Shown here: one piece after another, positions 57,580 through 64,000 of the stretch
Layout: every line of letters starts with the position of its first letter
Position numbering within the stretch: position 1 is the stretch's first letter
From: JBPCOI01 sp051000395
GTDB taxonomy: Bacteria; Actinomycetota; Actinomycetes; Mycobacteriales; Jatrophihabitantaceae
Direction: 5' to 3'
NCBI GenBank assembly: GCA_051000395.1
Contig: JBPCOI010000041.1
Span: 1-64,000 of the forward strand
Length of the DNA stretch: 64,000 nt
Program-made: the position numbers and the translations under genes
The notes under the pieces: model-generated
What the model saw: the letters and a program-made list of their open reading frames with translations, nothing else
Told to the model about the DNA's origin: nothing
Database searches by the model: none

Positions 57580-59097
57580 TCAGGCCCGCAGTGCGGCCAC
57601 GGCGGCCGGCGTCGCGCGCTCGCGGTCGCCGGCGCACAGGCCGATGCGACTGCGGCGCTCGAGCAGATCCTCCACGTCGAGGGCTCCTTCGTGCCGCACC
57701 GCGAACAGCAGCTCGGCAGCGGACGTCTCCACGCCGTGACACACCGGCTCGAGCATCGCCGGATCACCCGCCTCGGCGACGACGGCCGCGGCCTGCGTCC
57801 CGTACTTGGCCACCAGCCGGCGCGGCGCAGCGACGCGGGCCAGCTCCGAACGCGGCGCGGCGCCCACGAGCGGCAGCCTGCGCGTGGCACACGGGGCCGC
57901 GCTTCGTCCCGCCACGCGCAATGCCGCGTCGAGCGCATCTTCGGCCATCCGCCGGTAGGTCGTCAGCTTCCCGCCGACCACCGTGACGAGCCCGTCCGGC
58001 GAGGTGATGACGGCGTGCCGGCGGGAGAGATCCGCGGTCGACGCGGCACCGGTGTCCAGCAGTGGGCGCAGGCCCGAGAATGTTCCCAGCAGGCTGTCAC
58101 GTGCCAGCGGCCGCTGCAGTGCCGAGCTGATCGTCGAGAGCAGGAAGTCGACCTCGGCAGCCGAGGCCACGGCCACGTCCGGGACGGGTCCCGGCGCGTC
58201 CTCGTCCGTGAGGCCGACGTAGACGCGCCCCTCCGGCGCGGGCAGCGCGAAGACGAAGCGGTTGGACGTGCCCGGCACCGGCACGGTGAGTCCGGCGCGC
58301 AGGCCGCCGAAGAGATCCTGCGACAGCACGAGGTGCGTACCCCGGCTCGGCCGCACGACGATTCCCGGTGCCACCTCGCCGGCCCACACGCCGGTGGCGT
58401 TGATCACGATGTGTGCGTCGACGTCATATGTGCGCCCGGACAACCCGTCGCGCAACACGGCGCCGTGACCGCTCACCTGCGCTGCCCCACAGCGGGTGAG
58501 CACGCGGGCCCCGAGCGAGGCAGCGGTGCGCGCCAGACCGACGACCAGTCGGGCGTCGTCGTAGAGCTGCCCGTCCCAGCCCAGCAGGCCCCCGCGCAGC
58601 CCGTCGGTGCGGACGGACGGTGCCAGGCGCAGCACCTCCGTTCGCGAGACACGACGGGACCGGGGCAGCAGCTGCGCGGACGTCCCGGCCGCGGCCCGCA
58701 AGGCGTCGCCGGCGAGGAAGCCGGCGCGCACTGTCGCCGCCCGGCCCCGCGACACCGAGGGCAGCAACGGCAGGACCTGCGGCAGCGGCTGGACCAGATG
58801 CGGTGCCGTTCGCCCGATCAGGATGGCACGCTCGACCGCGCTCTCGTGGGCGATACCGATTGCCCCCGAGGCGAGATAGCGCAGGCCGCCGTGCACCAGC
58901 TTCGAGCTCCACCGGCTCGTCCCGAAGGCCAGGTCGTGCTTCTCGGCGAGCAGCACCGACAGCCCCCGCGACGCGGCGTCCAGCGCCACTCCCGTTCCGG
59001 TGACGCCGCCGCCGACGACGAGAACGTCCACCGGACCGCTGCCTACGAGCTCGTCGAGCTCACGCGCGCGACGCGCAGCGTTCAGACTTGCCGTCAC
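57580..59097 (-). CDS. glpD: FAD-dependent glycerol-3-phosphate dehydrogenase
   Basis: A 505-residue flavoprotein: VDVLVVGGGVTGTGVALDAASRGL binds FAD; LLAEKHDLAFGTSRWSSKLVHGGLRYL and, near the end, VVGGKLTTYRRMAEDAL are GlpD signatures. It oxidises glycerol-3-phosphate to dihydroxyacetone phosphate at the membrane. GTG 59097 overlaps the tetR stop (GTGA). The order glpD-tetR-(divergent)-FAD oxidase-lipid kinase matches Rv2249c-Rv2252 of M. tuberculosis. Confidence 0.93.
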   Translation of the reverse strand: MTASLNAARRARELDELVGSGPVDVLVVGGGVTGTGVALDAASRGLSVLLAEKHDLAFGTSRWSSKLVHGGLRYLASGAIGIAHESAVERAILIGRTAPHLVQPLPQVLPLLPSVSRGRAATVRAGFLAGDALRAAAGTSAQLLPRSRRVSRTEVLRLAPSVRTDGLRGGLLGWDGQLYDDARLVVGLARTAASLGARVLTRCGAAQVSGHGAVLRDGLSGRTYDVDAHIVINATGVWAGEVAPGIVVRPSRGTHLVLSQDLFGGLRAGLTVPVPGTSNRFVFALPAPEGRVYVGLTDEDAPGPVPDVAVASAAEVDFLLSTISSALQRPLARDSLLGTFSGLRPLLDTGAASTADLSRRHAVITSPDGLVTVVGGKLTTYRRMAEDALDAALRVAGRSAAPCATRRLPLVGAAPRSELARVAAPRRLVAKYGTQAAAVVAEAGDPAMLEPVCHGVETSAAELLFAVRHEGALDVEDLLERRSRIGLCAGDRERATPAAVAALRA

Positions 59098-59729
59098 GGT
59101 GCGAGGTAGCGGTCGAGGAGGTGCTGGCACTGACGCTCGAGCGCGGCGAGCGATACGTCGTCGTCGACCAGGACCGGCGCGGTGAGCGCGAACGGCAAGG
59201 CGGTCAGCCACACCGTGCGCGCCTGCACCGCGGCGTTGCCACGCCTGATCGAGTGGTCGCGGCGTCCCGCGCGGATCGCCGCCTCGATGGCCTGCAGCTG
59301 GTGCTCGGTGCTCGTCCCGCGCCGTTGCAGCAGGTAGGGCAGGAGGAACTCCGGGTCCACCGCAACGATCTTGCGCACCAGCGGGTGTTCGCGCACCGCT
59401 CGCACCATCCGCACAACGCCCAGCACCAGCCCGGACCGAGCCGATGGCGCTTCCGGATCGAACGCGCGCTCGGTCATCGCGGCGAATTCCCGGGTCATCA
59501 GGGCAGCGACGACAGCGTGCACGTTCGGCCACCGTCGATAGAGCGTCGCCCGCGACACGCCGGCCCGCCGCGCGATGCCGGCCATGCTCGTGCCCCCCAG
59601 GCCGACGTCCAGCAGCAGTCCGTAGGTGACGTCGAGAATGTGGGCCTCGGGGATCGCGTTGGCCCCAGCACGCCGTTCGTCGCTCGCTCGCCCAGGGGCT
59701 CGGACATGCTTGCGTTGCTGCGACACCAC
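59094..59729 (-). CDS. TetR-family regulator
   Basis: A 211-residue repressor: ILDVTYGLLLDVGLGGTSMAGIARRAGVSRATLYRRWPN is the TetR HTH, in a region divergent from the FAD oxidase with only 45 bases between. Start GTG 59729 or 59726. It likely represses itself, glpD and the divergent genes. Corresponds in position to Rv2250c. The operator should lie in the AT-richer 59726-59775. Confidence 0.9.
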   Translation of the reverse strand: MVSQQRKHVRAPGRASDERRAGANAIPEAHILDVTYGLLLDVGLGGTSMAGIARRAGVSRATLYRRWPNVHAVVAALMTREFAAMTERAFDPEAPSARSGLVLGVVRMVRAVREHPLVRKIVAVDPEFLLPYLLQRRGTSTEHQLQAIEAAIRAGRRDHSIRRGNAAVQARTVWLTALPFALTAPVLVDDDVSLAALERQCQHLLDRYLAP

Positions 59730-59774
59730 ATGTCATAGTGTATCAGCGCGTACAGCCGACCCGAGGAATCGTCG

Positions 59775-61370
59775 TTGACCGAGTCGCAACTACCCGTCGT
59801 CGCGATGCGCCCCTACCGTTGGGGGGATCCGGACCGGGCTGTCGAGCTGCCGCCTGCCGTCGGCGCCGCACTCGCAGCCCTCGGCGTCCGCGCGCCGAAC
59901 GGTCCACCGGTCGAGCCCGCGGATGCGCGCCTGCCCGCGGGCACGCTGCCCCGCGCGGTGCGCGCGGAGCTCGAGGCGGCGCTGGGCAGCGAGCAGGTTC
60001 GCGACGACGCGGCCGTCCGGATCGCCCACACCCGCGGCTGGTCGACCACCGACCTGCTCGAGCTGCGTCGCGGCGACGCCTCTGACGCGCCGGATGCGGT
60101 CGCGTTCCCGGGCGCGCACGAGGACGTCCTGCGCGTCCTGCAGATCTGCACCACGCACCGGGTGGCCGTCGTGCCGTTCTCCGGCGGCACGTCGGTCGTC
60201 GGCGGCCTGGTCGCCGCACGAGCCGGCTACACCGCCGTCCTCGCGCTCGACCTGCGGCGAATGGACGGCCTCGTCGCCGTCGACCTCGAGTCGCGCACCG
60301 TCACGCTGCAGGCCGGCGTGCGAGCCACCCGCGCCGAGCAACTGCTCGCGGAGCACGGGCTCACGCTCGGTCACTTTCCCCAGTCCTACGAGGGCGCGAG
60401 CATCGGCGGTTACGCAGCGACCCGTTCGTCCGGGCAGGCGTCAGCGGGTTACGGACGCTTCGACGAGATGGTCGTCGGGCTCGTGCTCGCCACCCCTCAG
60501 GGCACGATCACGCTCGGCACCGCGCCGATGTCCGCAGCGGGCCCCGACCTGCGCCAGCTCGTGCTCGGGTCCGAGGGGACGCTCGGCGTGATCACCGAGG
60601 TGACGCTGCGCGCTCATCGCGTGCCGGCCGAACGCGTCTACGACGGCTGGCGATTCGCGACCTTCGACGAGGGGACGACCGCGCTGCGGCGCCTCGTGCA
60701 GGACGGGCCCGTCCCCACCGTCCTGCGCCTGTCCGACGAGGCCGAGACGGCGGTCAACCTCGCCGATCCCGGCGGCCCAGCGTCCGCGGGAGGCGCGCTG
60801 GCGATCGCCGGCTACGAGGGCACGGCCCGAGAGGTCGCGACGCGGCGCGCAGCTGCGAGTGCCGTGCTCGCCGACGGCGGCGGCCGGCCGCTGGGCGTCG
60901 CGCCGGGCGAGGCATGGCGCGAGGGCCGCTACCGCGCTCCGTACCTGCGCGATCAGCTGCTCGACGCCGGCGCCCTGGTCGAGACCCTCGAGACTGCGAC
61001 GTTCTGGTCGAACCTGGCCGCCCTGCGCGCTGCGGTGACCGCTGCACTGAGCCAGGCACTGGCCGGGCAGGGCACCGCTCCCGTGGTGCTCTGTCACCTC
61101 TCGCACGTCTACCGGACCGGTGCTTCGCTGTACTTCACCGTGGTCTGCGCTCAGGCCCAGGACCCGATTGCCCAGTGGCACGAGGCGAAAACGGCAGCCA
61201 ACGCGGCGATCCGGGCCGCCGGCGCGACGATCACCCATCACCACGGGGTCGGCACCGTGCACCGTGACACCTACCAGGAAGAGATCGGACCGCTGGCCGT
61301 CGCGGCGCTGCGCGCGGTGAAGGCCACGCTCGACCCGGCCGGCATCCTCAACCCCGGCGTGCTGGTCTGA
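59775..61370 (+). CDS. FAD-linked oxidase, alkyl-DHAP-synthase-like
   Basis: A 531-residue flavoenzyme of the VAO/PCMH family: PFSGGTSVVGGL (FAD phosphates), FPQSYEGASIGGYAATRSSGQASAGYG, and LGSEGTLGVITEVT; the C-terminal ATITHHHGVGTVHRD motif matches alkyldihydroxyacetonephosphate synthase homologues. In true synthases it forms the ether bond of ether lipids; whether it does so here is unknown. TTG 59775 with GAGG upstream. One base before the kinase gene, so an operon. Confidence 0.87.
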   Translation: MTESQLPVVAMRPYRWGDPDRAVELPPAVGAALAALGVRAPNGPPVEPADARLPAGTLPRAVRAELEAALGSEQVRDDAAVRIAHTRGWSTTDLLELRRGDASDAPDAVAFPGAHEDVLRVLQICTTHRVAVVPFSGGTSVVGGLVAARAGYTAVLALDLRRMDGLVAVDLESRTVTLQAGVRATRAEQLLAEHGLTLGHFPQSYEGASIGGYAATRSSGQASAGYGRFDEMVVGLVLATPQGTITLGTAPMSAAGPDLRQLVLGSEGTLGVITEVTLRAHRVPAERVYDGWRFATFDEGTTALRRLVQDGPVPTVLRLSDEAETAVNLADPGGPASAGGALAIAGYEGTAREVATRRAAASAVLADGGGRPLGVAPGEAWREGRYRAPYLRDQLLDAGALVETLETATFWSNLAALRAAVTAALSQALAGQGTAPVVLCHLSHVYRTGASLYFTVVCAQAQDPIAQWHEAKTAANAAIRAAGATITHHHGVGTVHRDTYQEEIGPLAVAALRAVKATLDPAGILNPGVLV

Positions 61371-61371
61371 G

Positions 61372-62241
61372 GTGCGCACCTTCACCGCTCTGGTCAACCC
61401 GATCGCAGGAGGGGGCCGGGCCGCCGCGCGCTGGGCGCCGCTCGCCGAGCGGATCCGTGCGAGCGGCGCCCAGGTGCACGTCGAGCACACCCGTAGCCGC
61501 GAGCACGCGGTCGAGCTTGCCGGCCAGGCGGCCGAGCGGACCGACGTGGTGCTCGCCGTCGGCGGCGACGGACTGGTGCGCGATGTCGCGGGCGGCGTCG
61601 TCGGGACCGACGCAAGCATGGGCATCGTCGCGGCCGGACGCGGTAACGACCTGGCCCGCGTGCTGGGCCTGCCCACGGATTGCGACGCGCTCGCCACGCT
61701 GCTGCTCGACGCGCCCGCGCGGGCGATCGACGTGCTCGAGGTGGACGGCACGGTCGTGCCCGGCAACGTCTATTCCGGCATCGACTCGGTGGCCAACGCG
61801 ATGATCAACCGCAGTCGCTGGATCCCCGGCGCGTTGCTCTACCGGCTGGCCCCGGTGCGTGCGATCGCGTCCTGGCGCGCGGCCGGCTACACCGTGGTCG
61901 CCGACGGCGTCGCGCGAACGGTTCGCGCGCATACCGTCGTGATCGCGAACTCCGGCGCGTACGGGCACGGCCTGCGCATCGTGCCGAGCGCTGTCGTGGA
62001 CGACGGCCTGCTGGACGTCATGGTCGTCGGTGACGGCCCGCGCAGCGCGATCGTCCGCTTCATGCGCGAGGCGAAGCACGGCACCCACGTCGCGCGTGGC
62101 GAGGTGTCGGTGTGCACCGCCCGCGAGGTGACGATCAGCGCCGACCGGGCGTTGCCGGTGTGCGGCGACGGTGACCAGCTCGGCGAGCTGCCCGTCACCG
62201 TGCGGATCCGTCCGGCGGCGCTGAACATCCTCGCCCGCTGA
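61372..62241 (+). CDS. Diacylglycerol kinase (DagK-type lipid kinase)
   Basis: A 289-residue ATP-dependent lipid kinase: FTALVNPIAGGGRAAARW, AVGGDGLVRDVAGG (the GGDG catalytic loop), GIVAAGRGNDLARVLGLP, and the C-terminal beta region with GDGDQLGELPVTVRI. It phosphorylates diacylglycerol or a related lipid at the membrane. Corresponds in order to Rv2252. GTG 61372 follows the preceding TGA directly. Confidence 0.9.
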   Translation: MRTFTALVNPIAGGGRAAARWAPLAERIRASGAQVHVEHTRSREHAVELAGQAAERTDVVLAVGGDGLVRDVAGGVVGTDASMGIVAAGRGNDLARVLGLPTDCDALATLLLDAPARAIDVLEVDGTVVPGNVYSGIDSVANAMINRSRWIPGALLYRLAPVRAIASWRAAGYTVVADGVARTVRAHTVVIANSGAYGHGLRIVPSAVVDDGLLDVMVVGDGPRSAIVRFMREAKHGTHVARGEVSVCTAREVTISADRALPVCGDGDQLGELPVTVRIRPAALNILAR

Positions 62242-62255
62242 CCGGCAGCGCCGCC

Positions 62256-63068
62256 TCAGTCCAGCAGTTGCGTGCGCAGCGCGGCCGCGTCGTCGTCCAT
62301 CCAGCCGTGCTCGCGCAGCCATGCAGGTACGCCGCCGTGCTGCTCGTCGATCGCGTCAAGCAGCTCGCTCATGGACTCCGGTCGCGTTCGGTGCTTGTCG
62401 ATCGACTGATCGGCGAGATCCGCGGCGTAGGTGTGGGAGGCGCGCAGCCGCCCGAAGATCGCCTCGATGCGTTCGGCGCTCAGTGCGTAATCGGCGACGA
62501 TCGCCTCGCGGGTCACGCCGACCTCGGCGAGGGCGAGCGCGGTGACGACGCCGGTACGGTCCTTGCCGGCCGCGCAGTGCACGACGGTGGCACCGTCGGT
62601 GCGTGCGAGCAGCCGCAACGCGCCGATCGCCGAGTCGAACCGCTCGTCGAGGTATCCCAGGTACACCTGTGCCGCGCCACGCCGGCGCTCGCCCGGATCC
62701 CCGCGCCGTTGCTGCCAGGGCAGCACGACGGGCTGCGCGCCGGCCGGCGCGTCCTCACCGAGCGCGGCCGCGTCGGTGTTGCGTCCGGCCTCCGGGAACA
62801 ACGAGAAGTGCTCGATCGTGACGAGCGGCTCGCGGGTCATCGGCCCGGGCCCCTCGGCGTCGACCTCGACGCCGGTGCGCAGGTCCGCGACGGCCCGCAC
62901 GTGGTGCTCGTCGACCAGCGTCCGGACGTCGGCCTCGCTGAGATCTTGCAGGTTGTCGCTGCGAATGAGCCGGTCGCGACGGGTACGGCCGCCGTCTCGA
63001 GTGGGCAGGCCGCCGAGGTCGCGCACGTTGACCGCGCCGGCCAGGGCAATCCAGCGCTGCTCGCTCAC
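62256..63068 (-). CDS. Protein-tyrosine phosphatase (PtpB/SapM-like, DUF-type)
   Basis: A 270-residue phosphatase: NVRDLGGLPTRDGGR near the N-terminus, then the P-loop VVHCAAGKDRTGVV, with the catalytic Cys followed by AAGKDR. This combination is typical of the Tyr_phosphatase_3 (PtpB-like) family, which removes phosphate from phosphotyrosine or phosphoinositides. GTG 63068. Convergent with the lipid kinase. Confidence 0.88.
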   Translation of the reverse strand: MSEQRWIALAGAVNVRDLGGLPTRDGGRTRRDRLIRSDNLQDLSEADVRTLVDEHHVRAVADLRTGVEVDAEGPGPMTREPLVTIEHFSLFPEAGRNTDAAALGEDAPAGAQPVVLPWQQRRGDPGERRRGAAQVYLGYLDERFDSAIGALRLLARTDGATVVHCAAGKDRTGVVTALALAEVGVTREAIVADYALSAERIEAIFGRLRASHTYAADLADQSIDKHRTRPESMSELLDAIDEQHGGVPAWLREHGWMDDDAAALRTQLLD

Positions 63069-63120
63069 CAGCCCCACCCTACCGATGATCAACACTGCCT
63101 TCCGCGAGACGCGGATTCGA

Positions 63121-64000
63121 TCAGAACGCGGCCTCGGGGACGTCCATCAGCGCGTTGTCCGTGGACTCAGCCACCGCCCGGCGCGCCGCCAGCTCGGGCA
63201 GCATCGTCTGGGCGAAGAAGCGGGCGACGGCGGGTTTGCCCTCGTAGAACGCGCGGTCGGCGGCCGAGAGCCCGTTGCCGTCGAGCTTGCTCAGGGCGAC
63301 CGCGGCCTGGCGCAGCAGCAGGTAGCCGACCATCAGATCGCCGGCCGACAGCAGCAGGCGCGTGGTGTTCTGACCTACCTTGTAGACGTTACGGACGTCC
63401 TCCTGCGCGCTCATCAGCTGGGCGAACATCGCCGCGACGATGCCCCCGAAGTCCTCGAGCGCCTTCTGCAGTGCGGCGCTCTCCTCCTTCAACCGGCCTT
63501 CGTCCGAGATCGACTCCAGGAACTGGGTGATCTCGGCCGACAGCGCGCCGAGTGCCGCGCCCTTGTTCTTGACGATCTTGCGGAAGAAGAAGTCCTGGCC
63601 CTGGATCGCCGTCGTGCCCTCGTACAGCGTGTCGATCTTCGCGTCGCGGATGTACTGCTCCAGCGGGTAGTCCTGCAGGTACCCCGAGCCACCAAAGGTT
63701 TGCAGCGCCTGCGCGAGCTGGTCGTAGGACCGCTCCGAGCCGGCGCCCTTGACGATCGGCAGCAGCAGATCGTTGATCGCCTCGTCCAGCGAGACGTCCT
63801 CGCCCGCGTGCTCGCCCACGATGATGCGGTCCTGCGCGGTGGCCGTGTAGAGCACCAGCGCGCGCATCCCCTCGGCGTAGGCCTTGTTCAGCATCAGGCT
63901 GCGTCGCACGTCGGGATGGTTGATGATCGTCACCCGCGGCGCCGTCTTGTCGCCGGCCTTGGTCAGATCTGCCGACTGCACCCGGGTCCTGGCGAAGTCC
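63121..64000 (-). CDS. Acyl-CoA dehydrogenase, C-terminal part (5' end beyond the window)
   Basis: At least 293 residues of the C-terminal helical half of a long (about 600-residue) acyl-CoA dehydrogenase. RVQSADLTKAGDKTAPRVTI and QALQTFGGSGYLQDYPLEQYIRD, with the TLYEGTTAIQGQDFFFRK ending region, are diagnostic. It oxidises acyl-CoA with FAD. The frame continues across 64000 with no start visible; it is truncated by the window, not broken. Confidence 0.9.
   Translation of the reverse strand, partial: DFARTRVQSADLTKAGDKTAPRVTIINHPDVRRSLMLNKAYAEGMRALVLYTATAQDRIIVGEHAGEDVSLDEAINDLLLPIVKGAGSERSYDQLAQALQTFGGSGYLQDYPLEQYIRDAKIDTLYEGTTAIQGQDFFFRKIVKNKGAALGALSAEITQFLESISDEGRLKEESAALQKALEDFGGIVAAMFAQLMSAQEDVRNVYKVGQNTTRLLLSAGDLMVGYLLLRQAAVALSKLDGNGLSAADRAFYEGKPAVARFFAQTMLPELAARRAVAESTDNALMDVPEAAF

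Overview
The window is chromosomal DNA of a high-GC actinobacterium. Codon use is GC-biased throughout, GTG starts are common, and it carries a BldC-type regulator, a DUF3073 protein, two F420-type (LLM) oxidoreductases, an IdeR/DtxR-type iron box and a glpD-tetR-FAD oxidase-diacylglycerol kinase block in the order seen in Mycobacterium tuberculosis. A soil lineage of the Frankiales/Jatrophihabitans type fits, but the genus cannot be fixed from sequence reading alone. No rRNA, CRISPR array, prophage or insertion sequence is visible. There is one tRNA, tRNA-Ser(UGA).

Layout. 1-1.2 kb: an AT-richer edge with a broken gene and a PKD-domain secreted protein. 1.3-5.4 kb: a MarR-MFS efflux pair and an acyl-CoA synthetase. 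5.5-18 kb: purine biosynthesis (purM, purF, purL, purQ, purS; purC lies at 36.5 kb). It is interleaved with bldC, DUF3073, an iron-box-controlled metal transport locus whose ZIP gene carries a nonsense codon, and a Tat-exported DUF1501/DUF1800 pair that splits purS from purQL.

18-33.6 kb is the most unusual part: a lasso-peptide-type RiPP cluster. A minus-strand operon encodes a 52-residue precursor, an asparagine-synthetase-like cyclase without a glutaminase domain, a PqqD-like leader-binding protein, an ABC exporter, an HPr-kinase-like protein and a sulfotransferase, mostly with 4-base overlaps. Converging on it, a plus-strand pair encodes a nucleotidyltransferase fused to a B2-type leader peptidase and a second HPr-kinase-like protein. 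Two large secreted proteins with related C-terminal regions and lamin-tail-like domains flank the cluster. A LAL-type LuxR regulator lies beyond, with a LuxR-like inverted repeat in its divergent promoter region. Together these predict a Gly/Ser/Thr/Asp-rich peptide that is macrolactam-cyclised, probably phosphorylated, sulfated or nucleotidylated, and exported.

33.7-43.5 kb: catabolic and redox genes with their own regulators: a semialdehyde dehydrogenase, a MarR/FMN-reductase pair, purC, and an omega-aminotransferase/MmsA pair with a divergent MocR regulator (probable beta-alanine or related amino acid use). 43.5-56.7 kb: two amidases, an NCS1 permease, a ureohydrolase, an ABC transporter with a LolA-like partner, a lipoprotein and a cysteine-rich secreted protein. 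56.8-57.6 kb: a deleted alcohol dehydrogenase. 57.6-64 kb: the lipid/glycerol-phosphate block, a tyrosine phosphatase and the 3' part of an acyl-CoA dehydrogenase cut by the window edge.
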